A stretch of 18,667 nt of DNA from Spirochaetaceae bacterium. GTDB taxonomy: Bacteria; Spirochaetota; Spirochaetia; Treponematales; Breznakiellaceae. The stretch is taken from the NCBI GenBank assembly GCA_031255115.1, contig JAIRTD010000202.1, forward strand, positions 1-18,667, in the 5' to 3' direction. The notes beneath the pieces are model-generated. The model saw nothing but the letters and a program-made list of their open reading frames with translations. It was not told the DNA's origin and made no database searches. Shown piece after piece: positions 8,832-16,582 of the stretch (the first letter of the stretch is position 1; every line of letters starts with the position of its first letter). Made by a program: the position numbers and the translations under genes.

Positions 8832-10541
8832 GTGCCGGAGACTTCTGATAACAAATCGCCAGAAGAACAGATAAAACAGCTTCAACTCGAAAACGCGAGA
8901 CTTGCCAGGGAAGTCAGGCTTACCAAAAGTTTTCTTGACAAGGTAACCAAAACCGTAGAAGCCAAAGAAGTTCTGGGGGCGGTACTCAGCGCGGCAAACG
9001 CCAAACAAAAGGCCTATACGGACATGCTCCTTGAGAGCTGCCCCAATATCATACTTCTCCTTGATGACGAAGGAAGGCTCGTGCTGGGGACAAAGATGTT
9101 TCTTACCCTTACCGGCCTTCCCAACTTTGACTATGTCAGAAATAAAACCTACGGAGAATTATTTGCGCCCTATCTTAACGCCGTCGCCTTTTCGGCCTTT
9201 GCCAGGGGAATCGATGTGGTGGTCAATTCCAAGAAGACCGTGTCGTTTAACCAGTGGATTGACTTTGCGCGGAAAGGCGAGACGCGGTACTATTCGATAG
9301 AACTGATGAGCATAGGAGGCGCCCAGGGAGGAGACGCGGGCATCAGCGCCGGGGTGCTGGCGGTCTTTATCGATTTTACCGACATACTCAGGGAAAAACA
9401 AAACGCCGAGGCGGCCAACCGGGCAAAATCAGATTTTTTGGCGGTCATGTCCCATGAGATCAGGACTCCCATGAACGCCATACTGGGGCTCAACGAATTG
9501 CTCAGGCGCGGCGAACTCAACCAGGTGCAACGTAAATACCTTGACGATATTCACAAGTCCGCCAATTCTCTGCTTTCCATCATTAACGATATTCTTGACT
9601 TCTCCAAGATAGAAGCGGGCAAGCTCGAAATCATCAACAACGATTATTCGCTCAGCTCCCTCCTCGACAATCTCTTTGTGATGTTCGAGCTCATGTTCAA
9701 AAAGAAAGAACTTACCCTTAATTTTATCATTGACGAAAATCTGCCTGAGTTTGTCTTTGGCGACGAGAACCGTCTGCGGCAGGTGCTTATCAATCTCCTT
9801 TCCAACGCCATGAAGTATACCCTTGAGGGCACGGTGGAACTCAGTGCGTGGCTTGAGCATGAGACCCTCCACTTCGATGTAAAAGATACGGGCATAGGTA
9901 TCAAGAAGGAAGACGCGGGGAGGCTTTTTCAGCCCTTTGAGCAGCTCGATACGCGGAAGAACCGGAACGTGGCGGGCACGGGTCTCGGCCTTGCCATCTG
10001 TTACCGCCTCAGCCGCCTCATGGGCGGAGATCTCTCCCTGGAAAGCGAGTACGGTGTGGGTTCAACCTTTTCGCTTTCTCTTCCTTATGTTGAAGCCAAG
10101 GCGCCAGGAGGACGCCAGGGGCCCGAAGCGCCGCTGGAATTCTCCGCCCCCCGCGCGCGGGTGCTGGTCGTGGATGACATCGAAATCAACCTTGATGTTA
10201 CCGGCGCCATGCTTGAAAGCTTTGACATACAGGTCGATCTGACCCAGAAGGGTCTTTTGGCCATCGAACTGGTTCAGAAGAACAGCTATGACCTTGTTTT
10301 TATGGACCACATGATGCCCGAAATGGACGGAATAGAAACCACGCGGCGCATACGGGAACTCGGCATTGGGTACAAAAAAATTCCCATTGTCGCCCTGACG
10401 GCGAATGTAGTTGCCGGCGCCGAAACCATGTTTCTTAAAAATCAGTTTAACGATTTTCTTGCCAAACCCATTGAATTCGCGTCCCTTAACCGCTGCCTGC
10501 GGAAATGGCTCCCGCCCGAAAAAATCACCAAAAGGGAATAG
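8832..10541 (+). CDS. soluble PAS-type hybrid histidine kinase
   Basis: A 569-residue cytosolic kinase without membrane segments. Parts: N-terminal coiled coil (about 5-55), PAS-like domain (about 65-185), HisKA with H208 in MSHEIRTPMNAI, HATPase (N321 in NLLSNAMKYT, then DTGIG and GTGLGLAIC), and one receiver domain (about 442-565) with acidic D448/D449 and phospho-acceptor D492 in MDHMMPEMDG. The start is GTG 8832, supported by GGAG at 8821-8824. An in-frame stop at 8811-8813 excludes any earlier start. Oddly, a stronger AGGAGG (8796-8801), overlapping the FIST stop, has no start codon at a usable distance. The gene lies 34 nt after the FIST gene and is probably co-transcribed with it. It likely takes its input from the FIST protein or the PAS pocket (inference). 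Confidence 0.93.
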   Translation: MPETSDNKSPEEQIKQLQLENARLAREVRLTKSFLDKVTKTVEAKEVLGAVLSAANAKQKAYTDMLLESCPNIILLLDDEGRLVLGTKMFLTLTGLPNFDYVRNKTYGELFAPYLNAVAFSAFARGIDVVVNSKKTVSFNQWIDFARKGETRYYSIELMSIGGAQGGDAGISAGVLAVFIDFTDILREKQNAEAANRAKSDFLAVMSHEIRTPMNAILGLNELLRRGELNQVQRKYLDDIHKSANSLLSIINDILDFSKIEAGKLEIINNDYSLSSLLDNLFVMFELMFKKKELTLNFIIDENLPEFVFGDENRLRQVLINLLSNAMKYTLEGTVELSAWLEHETLHFDVKDTGIGIKKEDAGRLFQPFEQLDTRKNRNVAGTGLGLAICYRLSRLMGGDLSLESEYGVGSTFSLSLPYVEAKAPGGRQGPEAPLEFSAPRARVLVVDDIEINLDVTGAMLESFDIQVDLTQKGLLAIELVQKNSYDLVFMDHMMPEMDGIETTRRIRELGIGYKKIPIVALTANVVAGAETMFLKNQFNDFLAKPIEFASLNRCLRKWLPPEKITKRE

Positions 10542-10550
10542 TACGCTTAC

Positions 10551-10580
10551 TGGACACTCTGCATAAATATACGTTATTAT
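10551..10580 (+). promoter_or_regulatory. sigma70-like promoter for the LIV transporter operon
   Basis: TGGACA (10551-10556) is spaced 18 nt from TATTAT (10575-10580), five of six consensus matches in each box. The predicted transcript start near 10587 gives a leader of about 45 nt, which holds a small hairpin before the GAAGGAG site. Confidence 0.6.
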
Positions 10581-10593
10581 AAATCAGTTTTTT

Positions 10594-10607
10594 CTGCCGC
10601 ACGGCAG
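10594..10607 (+). other. short leader hairpin before the binding-protein gene
   Basis: CTGCCGCACGGCAG folds as a 5-bp stem with a GCAC loop (6 bp on paper with a 2-nt loop). It follows a T6 run (10588-10593) and lies 13 nt upstream of the ribosome-binding site. There is no T run after it, so it is not a + strand terminator. Confidence 0.4.
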
Positions 10608-10632
10608 GTATGATATTTTGAAGGAGTGAACA

Positions 10633-11781
10633 ATGAAAAAACTGATAATTTTTGCAGTTGTATTGTGCGTGGCAGCTTCTGCTTTTGCCGGCCCCGGCGC
10701 GGATCGTGATTCCGCAGACGGCCCCATTAAAATCGGCGGGATTTTCCCCCTGTCCGGAGGCGTTGCGGTATACGGCATTGAAGCCCAGAAAGGCATACAA
10801 CTGGCCATTGAGGAAATCAACGCCTCAGGCGGCGTTCTGGGCAGGCAGATAAGCCTGATTTCAGAAGATGACCAGGGAAACCCCGAAATCTCCGTCAACG
10901 CCTACAGTAAACTTACTGTCCAGGACGGGGTAAACATAATCATCGGTTCCCTTACCTCGGGCTGTACCATAGCCATTACTTCCCGCGCCCAGGCCCAAAA
11001 AGTGGTGCTGGTCGCTCCCGCCGCTACCGCTCCGGCAGTTACCGACGCGGGGAACTTTATATTCAGGGCCTGTTATACCGATCCCTTCCAGGGTACGGTA
11101 GGCGGGGCCTTTGCCGCCGGAACCCTGAGGGCAAGACGGGCGGCGGTACTTTTTGACAACCAGAACGATTATTCCGTCGGGCTCAAGGATAATTTTGTCA
11201 GGGCCTTCCAGAGGAGCGGCGGTTCCGTCGTTGCCCAGGAATCCTATGTAACCAACGACGTGGACTTTAACGCCCAGATCACCAAGATCAAGGCGGCCAA
11301 TCCCGATGTGGTGTACCTCCCTGACTATTACAATACCGTGGCTCTTATCGCCAGGCAGCTCAGGGCCCAGGGCGTTAATACGCCCATAGTCGGCGCTGAC
11401 GGCTGGGACGGCCTTACCGAAAACGCCGGCGCCGAAGTGCTTAACGGTTTCTATTCCAACCACTACGCCTCTGATTCGACCGAACCCAGGGTAGTCAACT
11501 TTGTACGGGCCTTTACCGCGAAATTTGGCACGGTGCCCAACGCCTTCTCCGCCCTGGGCTATGATTCGATGTACCTGATCAGGGACGCCATAGCCAGCGC
11601 GGGTTCTACCGACTCGGAAAAAGTCAGGGACGCCCTGGCCCGGACCAACGGCGCCTACCTTACCGGAAATCTTTCTTTTGATTCCAGCCGTAATCCGGTT
11701 AAGTCGGCGGTGATACAGGAGATCGTCAGGGGTTCTGACGGCAAACTTACCACCGTGTACAAGACCACGGTCAATCCCTAA
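10633..11781 (+). CDS. livJ: branched-chain amino-acid ABC transporter, substrate-binding protein
   Basis: Periplasmic binding protein of the Leu/Ile/Val (HAAT) ABC family that delivers amino acids to the LivHM permease. It has 382 residues. The signal peptide MKKLIIFAVVLCVAASAFA has a signal peptidase I site after A-F-A. The Cys in the hydrophobic core is not in a lipobox, so it is probably soluble and not a lipoprotein. The mature N-terminus begins with the family hallmark IKIGGIFPLSGGVAVYG and EEINASGGVLGRQI. Later segments VLFDNQNDYSVGLKDNF and DVVYLPDYYNTVALIARQLRAQG are also typical. GAAGGAG at 10620-10626 supports the ATG. The exact substrate (branched-chain, other amino acid, amide or urea) cannot be decided by eye; the livJ symbol denotes position and family. 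Confidence 0.92.
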   Translation: MKKLIIFAVVLCVAASAFAGPGADRDSADGPIKIGGIFPLSGGVAVYGIEAQKGIQLAIEEINASGGVLGRQISLISEDDQGNPEISVNAYSKLTVQDGVNIIIGSLTSGCTIAITSRAQAQKVVLVAPAATAPAVTDAGNFIFRACYTDPFQGTVGGAFAAGTLRARRAAVLFDNQNDYSVGLKDNFVRAFQRSGGSVVAQESYVTNDVDFNAQITKIKAANPDVVYLPDYYNTVALIARQLRAQGVNTPIVGADGWDGLTENAGAEVLNGFYSNHYASDSTEPRVVNFVRAFTAKFGTVPNAFSALGYDSMYLIRDAIASAGSTDSEKVRDALARTNGAYLTGNLSFDSSRNPVKSAVIQEIVRGSDGKLTTVYKTTVNP

Positions 11782-11793
11782 AGAAAACCAAAA

Positions 11794-11833
11794 GAGAAGC
11801 TCTGGAAGGCCCGCTTGGGTTCCAGGGCTTCTC
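11794..11833 (+). other. strong 14-bp hairpin between binding-protein and permease genes
   Basis: GAGAAGCTCTGGAA (11794-11807) pairs with TTCCAGGGCTTCTC (11820-11833), 14 bp with one G-U, around a 12-nt loop that can itself pair CCC with GGG. No T run follows directly. A second small hairpin, AGAAC-CCC-GTTCT (11841-11853), comes after it. The position suggests a partial terminator or a 3'-end stabiliser that keeps binding-protein mRNA more abundant than permease mRNA. Confidence 0.7.
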
Positions 11834-11900
11834 CTAAGAGAGAACCCCGTTCTTCACTCTCGGCATTTGACGCGCTTTGGGGTTTTGATTTTGTCTGGTA

Positions 11901-12806
11901 ATGGAAATGGCTGACGGCGGTATTTTTGTACAACAGCTTATAAACGGTCTCTCTTTGGGGAGCATTTACGCCCTCATAGCCCTGGGCTATACCATGGTCT
12001 ACGGCATTGTCCGGCTCATCAATTTTGCCCACGGCGACATACTCATGGTGGGGGCCTATACGGGGTATTTTATCCTGATCCGCTTTGGCGTAACGCCTGT
12101 TGGCGTGGCGGCGGCCTTTGTTGCTGCCATGACGGTCTGCGCCCTCCTTGGGATACTGATAGAGCGTTTCGCCTACCGGCCCCTGCGTTCCGCGCCGAGG
12201 CTTAACTCCCTCATTACCGCCATTGCCGTCTCTCTGATTTTGCAAAACGGCTTTCGGGTGCTTCCCTTTATAGGGCCCAATCCCCGTTCCTTTCCCCAGC
12301 CTGAGACCGTCTCGATGAGCTTTGATTTTCTTTCTATCTCAGGAATACAGATTGCGGTGATTATTGTTTCTTTGATTCTCATGACAGGCCTTACCCTTAT
12401 TATCAATTTTACCCGGCGGGGCAAGGCCATGCGGGCGGTCTCCTTTGATATGCAGACCGCAAGCCTTATGGGAATTTCGGTTAACGGAACCATATCTTTT
12501 ACCTTTGCCCTGGGTTCCGTACTGGCCGCGGCAGGCGGCCTGCTCTACGCCTTTTCTTATCACCAGGTTTCCCCTACCATGGGAACCATGCCCGGCCTCA
12601 AGGCCTTTGTGGCGGCCGTGTTCGGCGGCATAGGGTCGGTTCCCGGCGCCATGCTCGGCGGCGTCATACTGGGCACGGCGGAAACCATGACCAAGGGCTT
12701 TCTCTCGTCCCAGTACGCCGACGCGATTTCATTTTCAATCCTGATTATCATACTCCTGGTAAAACCGGCGGGGATTTTGGGTAAAAAAGTCAGGGTTAAG
12801 GTATAG
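11901..12806 (+). CDS. livH: branched-chain amino-acid ABC transporter permease LivH
   Basis: Inner-membrane permease of the HAAT family, partner of LivM. It has 301 residues with about eight hydrophobic segments. The family signature GYTMVYGIVRLINFAHGD is near the N-terminus, and the coupling region VFGGIGSVPGAMLGGVILG is near residues 235-255. An in-frame stop at 11886-11888 limits the start to ATG 11901 or ATG 11907. Neither has a clear ribosome-binding site, which differs from the rest of the operon and fits lower expression after the intergenic hairpin. livM begins 2 nt after its stop. Confidence 0.94.
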   Translation: MEMADGGIFVQQLINGLSLGSIYALIALGYTMVYGIVRLINFAHGDILMVGAYTGYFILIRFGVTPVGVAAAFVAAMTVCALLGILIERFAYRPLRSAPRLNSLITAIAVSLILQNGFRVLPFIGPNPRSFPQPETVSMSFDFLSISGIQIAVIIVSLILMTGLTLIINFTRRGKAMRAVSFDMQTASLMGISVNGTISFTFALGSVLAAAGGLLYAFSYHQVSPTMGTMPGLKAFVAAVFGGIGSVPGAMLGGVILGTAETMTKGFLSSQYADAISFSILIIILLVKPAGILGKKVRVKV

Positions 12807-12808
12807 TC

Positions 12809-13849
12809 ATGGAAATAATGGAACGGCGCCTTAAAAACATTTTGATACCCGGAGGAGCGGCCTTTGCCGCGGTGCTTATTCCCGTTCTTCTTATCAGGTT
12901 TCCCGTTCCTGTAAATCTTTTCTTTGTGCGGTTTAAGCTCATCGACGCCTATATTGCCCAGGTTCTGACCCTGGGCGGCATTAACGCTATTCTGGCGATA
13001 AGCGTCAACATGATTACCGGCGTTACCGGCCAGCTTTCCATAGGCCAGGCGGGCTTTATGGCCATAGGCGCCTATTCCTGCATCGCCTTTACCGCCGACC
13101 TCCATATACCCCTGCCCCTGAGCATGATTCTTGCCGGGTTTATGGCGGCCCTCTTTGGTTTTCTTATAGGGTTTCCCACCCTCAAACTTACCGGAGATTA
13201 CCTGGCCATAGTTACCCTGGGTTTTGGCGAAATTATCCGGGTTCTGCTTACCAATCTCAGGCCCCTCACCGGCGGGGCAAACGGCAGGAGTTTTACCATA
13301 GTCGCCATGCTCCGGCCGGAACTGGCTTTTGCCACCGTTACCCTTAGCCTGATAATCGTACTCATCCTGCTGCAAAATTTTTTGCGTTCAAGTTACGGCA
13401 GGGCCATACTGGCGGTCAGGGAAGATGAAGTTGCGGCTAACGCAAATGGCATAGGGGTTTTCCGCTACAAGATGACGGGATTTGTAATCGCCTCGTTTAT
13501 AGCCGGTATAGGCGGCGCCCTGTACGCTTCGGTCATAAGCTTTGTAAAGCCCGATGTCGCGTCCTTTAATAAAAGTATAGACTACCTTATCTTTGTGGTC
13601 TTGGGCGGCATGGGTTCCATGACCGGTTCGGTGCTGGCCTCTTATGTGCTGACCTATCTCCAGGAATTCCTTCGCATACTCCAGGATTACCGCCTGGTCA
13701 TCTATCCCCTGATCCTCATCTTTGTAATGCTTTTCCGGCCCCAGGGGCTTTTGGGCATGAAGGAACTTTCCTTTGTGCGTCTTGCCGGGCGTTTTGGCGC
13801 CTTTGTCAGGCGGAAGAGGGCAGGCCGCGGGGAGCATGGCCATGACTGA
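12809..13849 (+). CDS. livM: branched-chain amino-acid ABC transporter permease LivM
   Basis: Second permease of the HAAT transporter, 346 residues, with multiple hydrophobic helices. Diagnostic segments are NMITGVTGQLSIGQAGFMAIGAY, GDYLAIVTLGFGEIIRVLL, the cytosolic coupling region REDEVAANANGIGVFRYK, VLGGMGSMTGSVLASYVL, and the end RPQGLLGMKEL. It continues with a basic tail (VRRKRAGR). It starts 2 nt after livH and its last 8 nt overlap livG, indicating translational coupling. Confidence 0.94.
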   Translation: MEIMERRLKNILIPGGAAFAAVLIPVLLIRFPVPVNLFFVRFKLIDAYIAQVLTLGGINAILAISVNMITGVTGQLSIGQAGFMAIGAYSCIAFTADLHIPLPLSMILAGFMAALFGFLIGFPTLKLTGDYLAIVTLGFGEIIRVLLTNLRPLTGGANGRSFTIVAMLRPELAFATVTLSLIIVLILLQNFLRSSYGRAILAVREDEVAANANGIGVFRYKMTGFVIASFIAGIGGALYASVISFVKPDVASFNKSIDYLIFVVLGGMGSMTGSVLASYVLTYLQEFLRILQDYRLVIYPLILIFVMLFRPQGLLGMKELSFVRLAGRFGAFVRRKRAGRGEHGHD

Positions 13850-14666
13850 CGGAAACCTGCTCCTCAAGGTAAAGGAGCTTTCCATAGTGTTTGGAGGGCT
13901 CAGGGCGGTAAGTGATTTTTCTTTTGAAATCAGCAAGGGAGAACTGGTCGGACTCATCGGCCCCAACGGCGCGGGAAAGACCACGGTGTTTAACATGCTT
14001 TCCGGAATCTATACTCCCACAGCCGGGGAGATTTATTTTCAGGGCCGCGAGGGCAGGATACACAGCATAGGAAAACTCGATCCCGCAAAACTTAACCGCC
14101 TGGGCATAGCGAGAACCTTTCAGAATATCAGGCTCTTCAACAACCTGACGGTCGAAGACAATGTGCGCATAGCCCTCCACGAAAGCCGCCGCGAAAATCC
14201 TTTTGACGTGGTGTTCCGCCTGGGCCGTTTTTATAAAGACGAACAGCGCATGATCGACCGGGCAGATGAGCTTCTTTCATTCTTCAAAATAGAAAAGAAG
14301 AAGCACGAACTTGCCCGCAATCTTCCCTACGGCGAACAGCGCAAGCTGGAAATAGCCAGGGCCCTGGCTGCGAATCCCGTGCTCCTTCTCCTTGACGAAC
14401 CCGCGGCGGGCATGAACCCCCAGGAGACGGTGGAGCTTATGAAACTGATTTCTTTTATCCGGGAGGAATTCAAACTTACCATACTGCTTATCGAACATGA
14501 CATGCGCCTTGTCATGGGTATCTGTGAACGTATCATGGTTCTTGATTACGGAAGAACCATAGCCGCCGGGCTTCCCGCCGAGGTCAGGCAGAACCCGGCG
14601 GTGATCAAGGCCTATCTGGGCGAAGAAGCCCTCTCGGCGTTTCCGTCCGGAGCGTCCCATGCTTAA
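13842..14666 (+). CDS. livG: branched-chain amino-acid ABC transporter ATPase LivG
   Basis: One of the two ATPases driving the transporter, 274 residues from the chosen start. Walker A GPNGAGKTT lies around residues 40-48. The LivG-type signature is LPYGEQRKLEIARAL (YGEQ instead of LSGGQ, normal in this subfamily). Walker B is LLLLDEPAAGMNP with D185 and E186, and the switch His219 is in LIEHDM. The C-terminal VIKAYLGEE is typical of LivG. Two close ATGs exist, 13836 and 13842; the site GGGAG at 13830-13834 is well spaced only for 13842. It overlaps livM by 8 nt and livF by 8 nt. Confidence 0.95.
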   Translation: MTDGNLLLKVKELSIVFGGLRAVSDFSFEISKGELVGLIGPNGAGKTTVFNMLSGIYTPTAGEIYFQGREGRIHSIGKLDPAKLNRLGIARTFQNIRLFNNLTVEDNVRIALHESRRENPFDVVFRLGRFYKDEQRMIDRADELLSFFKIEKKKHELARNLPYGEQRKLEIARALAANPVLLLLDEPAAGMNPQETVELMKLISFIREEFKLTILLIEHDMRLVMGICERIMVLDYGRTIAAGLPAEVRQNPAVIKAYLGEEALSAFPSGASHA

Positions 14667-15360
14667 TGTTACCGGCCTTGCCGTACACTACGGCGCTATT
14701 CAGGCTCTGCGGGGTATTTCTTTTAAAGTTTCAAGAGGAGAAATCATTACCCTCATCGGTTCAAACGGCGCGGGCAAGACCACGACGCTCCACAGTATTT
14801 CCAATATCATACGGAAAACATCGGGCGGCGTAGTTTTTGACGGTCAGGATATTTCTTCCCTTGCCCCTGACCGCATTGTCGCCTCAGGACTGGTACAGGT
14901 GCCCGAAGGCCGCCGCATATTCGCCAATCTTTCGGTGCGGGACAACCTCGAAATGGGCGCCTATACCCGCAGGGACCGGGGGATACGCAGCGACCGGGAA
15001 ATGGTATACGAAATTTTCCCCCGCCTCAGGGAGCGGCAGAAACAGACCGCGGGAACCCTTTCGGGGGGAGAGCAGCAGATGCTGGCCATGGGCAGGGCCC
15101 TTATGGCGCGGCCCAAGCTCCTGCTCCTTGACGAACCGTCCATGGGACTCGCCCCCATTCTGGTTGACGAAATTTTTTCTGTCATAAAACGCATCAACGG
15201 CGAGGGAACCACCATACTCCTTGTGGAACAGAACGCCTTTAAGGCCCTGGGCATAGCCCACAGGGGCTATATTCTTGAAACCGGCGAAGTAATCAAAAGC
15301 GGCGCGGCCGGAGACCTTATAAAGGACGACGTGGTTAAAACGGCGTACCTGGGAGGATAG
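14659..15360 (+). CDS. livF: branched-chain amino-acid ABC transporter ATPase LivF
   Basis: Second ATPase, partner of LivG, 233 residues, the standard size. Walker A GSNGAGKTT is at about residues 34-42. The signature is LSGGEQQMLAMGRAL. Walker B is LLLLDEPSMGLAP with D158 and E159. The switch His is replaced by Gln in LLVEQNAF, as is usual for LivF. GGAG at 14649-14652 gives 6 nt spacing to the ATG, which lies inside the livG end. The stop is 2 nt before the next gene, whose ribosome-binding site GGGAGG lies within the last livF codons. Confidence 0.95.
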   Translation: MLNVTGLAVHYGAIQALRGISFKVSRGEIITLIGSNGAGKTTTLHSISNIIRKTSGGVVFDGQDISSLAPDRIVASGLVQVPEGRRIFANLSVRDNLEMGAYTRRDRGIRSDREMVYEIFPRLRERQKQTAGTLSGGEQQMLAMGRALMARPKLLLLDEPSMGLAPILVDEIFSVIKRINGEGTTILLVEQNAFKALGIAHRGYILETGEVIKSGAAGDLIKDDVVKTAYLGG

Positions 15361-15362
15361 AT

Positions 15363-16022
15363 ATGATCATAAGTCGTGTAATGACCAAGAACCCCGTCTG
15401 TGTACATCCTGATATGTCGGTCAATGATGCCAGGGCCCTTATGGACAAGGAGAACATAGGCAAGCTCCCTGTGCTTGACAAGGACAACAAGCTCATCGGC
15501 ATAGTTACCAAAAAGGACATGCTCAAGGCCGGACCCTCTCCGGCCACGACCCTCGACATGTACGAAATCAGCTATCTTCTTTCCAAATTGAAGATAGAAA
15601 AGGTGATGGAGAAGAACGTTATCACCGTTGACGAGAACGAAGTGGTCGAGGAAGCCGCCCGTATCATGGCCGACAAGGACATAAGCTGCCTTCCGGTCAT
15701 GAGGCGTTCCGGCGCTTCGGGAGAACTCCTTGTGGGCATTATTACCGGAACCGATCTTTTCAGGGTTTTTGTCAACGCCTTTGGCGCCCGCCACCCGGGG
15801 ATACGGATAACCCTCAATATGACCGAAAAACCCGGCCAACTGGCCCACTTTGCCGGCGCCATAGCCGAAAAAGGCGGTAATATCGTCGCCTTTGTCTCTT
15901 CCGAAGGGGACGACCTTTCCCACCGCCGGGGAACCATCAAAATTACCGGCCTCTCCCGCGCCGATGTAGAAGCCGCGGCCCAGGCCCTGCCCGGCACGGA
16001 AATCGAGGACCTCCGCGAATAG
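15363..16022 (+). CDS. CBS-CBS-ACT regulatory protein, AcuB-like
   Basis: A 219-residue soluble protein with no catalytic domain. The first CBS domain (about 1-54) has VMTKNPVCVHPDMSVNDA and IGKLPVLDKDNKLIGIVTKKDML. The second (about 75-135) has VMEKNVITVDENEVVEEAARIM and LVGIITGTDLF. An ACT-like domain (about 146-215) has RITLNMTEKPGQLAHFAGAIAEKGGNIV. CBS pairs bind adenine nucleotides and ACT domains often bind amino acids, so it may sense both (family knowledge; ligands here unproven). The same domain order occurs in AcuB-type proteins. GGGAGG at 15351-15356 precedes the ATG by 6 nt. Its place 2 nt after livF makes it the last gene of the transporter operon. No convincing terminator follows in the 148-nt gap. 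Confidence 0.88.
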   Translation: MIISRVMTKNPVCVHPDMSVNDARALMDKENIGKLPVLDKDNKLIGIVTKKDMLKAGPSPATTLDMYEISYLLSKLKIEKVMEKNVITVDENEVVEEAARIMADKDISCLPVMRRSGASGELLVGIITGTDLFRVFVNAFGARHPGIRITLNMTEKPGQLAHFAGAIAEKGGNIVAFVSSEGDDLSHRRGTIKITGLSRADVEAAAQALPGTEIEDLRE

Positions 16023-16079
16023 GGGAGGGCGGCCCCGGCCTTCAACAAAACTAATCGCGGGCTTCGCTTTTCCGTCCCA

Positions 16080-16108
16080 TTGCATAAATTTGAGGTTTTT
16101 GCTAGTAT
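16080..16108 (+). promoter_or_regulatory. candidate promoter for secG
   Basis: TTGCAT (16080-16085) is 17 nt before TAGTAT (16103-16108). The -10 carries an extended TG element (16100-16101). It would start transcription near 16115, giving about 55 nt of leader before secG. The -35 match is poor. Confidence 0.4.
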
Positions 16109-16170
16109 AGAGCGTAAACTGAGATCTGGCTTAAAATGTCAGCTTATCCAATACCCATGGAGTCAAATAA

Positions 16171-16575
16171 ATGGCGGTTTTTAGTGTAATACTCCTTGTT
16201 TTTTTTGTAATTATAGCGATTCTGCTCATTTTGATAGTTCTGGTGCAGAACGAAGAAGGGAACAGCATAGGCGGAATCTTTGCCGGCGGCAGCGGCTCGG
16301 CCTTTGGTTCGCGCTCGGGCAATATACTTACCCGGGCTACCTCGGTGCTGGGCGTCCTGTTCTTTGTTATTGCCCTTGGCCTGGCCCTGCTTCACCGGAG
16401 CCCGGGCGGTTCAGGCGTAGAAGCCTCGGCCAGGCAGCAGATGACGCCCGAATCCAGCACGGACTGGTTCCTTGACGAGGTCCCCGAAAACGGACTTCCC
16501 TCCGAAAGCGGCCTTCCCGAAGCCGGCCTCCCCGGAGACGCGGAAGCCGGGCTTCCCGCGGAAGCTGCGGAGTAG
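16171..16575 (+). CDS. secG: preprotein translocase subunit SecG with acidic tail
   Basis: Small membrane subunit of the SecYEG protein-export channel. Two membrane helices (about residues 3-25 and 56-74) flank the conserved loop with VLVQNEEGNSIGGIFAGGSG and SAFGSRSGNILTRAT. The family core ends near residue 76. The remaining 58 residues form an acidic, low-complexity tail with four Gly-Leu-Pro triplets at residues 108, 114, 119 and 127. GGAG at 16159-16162 gives 8 nt spacing. The PTS gene starts 7 nt after the stop, so the pair is probably co-transcribed. Confidence 0.9.
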   Translation: MAVFSVILLVFFVIIAILLILIVLVQNEEGNSIGGIFAGGSGSAFGSRSGNILTRATSVLGVLFFVIALGLALLHRSPGGSGVEASARQQMTPESSTDWFLDEVPENGLPSESGLPEAGLPGDAEAGLPAEAAE

Positions 16576-16582
16576 GCGTTTT

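Noticed and set aside
12560..13375. Long minus-strand frame of 271 codons opposite livH/livM
   Set aside because: Its product is Lys/Gly/Asn-rich without motifs and lies over clear permease genes.
13773..13841. Upstream extension of livG into livM
   Set aside because: The ribosome-binding site spacing and family N-terminus favour the ATG at 13842.
16023..16060. GC-rich inverted bases after the CBS-ACT gene as a terminator
   Set aside because: Only 4-5 bp stems with tight or mismatched loops and no T run next to them.
16157..16189. Ten-codon ORF overlapping the secG start
   Set aside because: It begins at the ATG inside CCATGGAG, which is better read as the secG ribosome-binding site; too short to support.
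16472..16582. Upstream extension of the EIIA gene into secG
   Set aside because: The extra residues are a frame-shifted copy of the secG tail, Pro/Lys-rich, with no match to EIIA.
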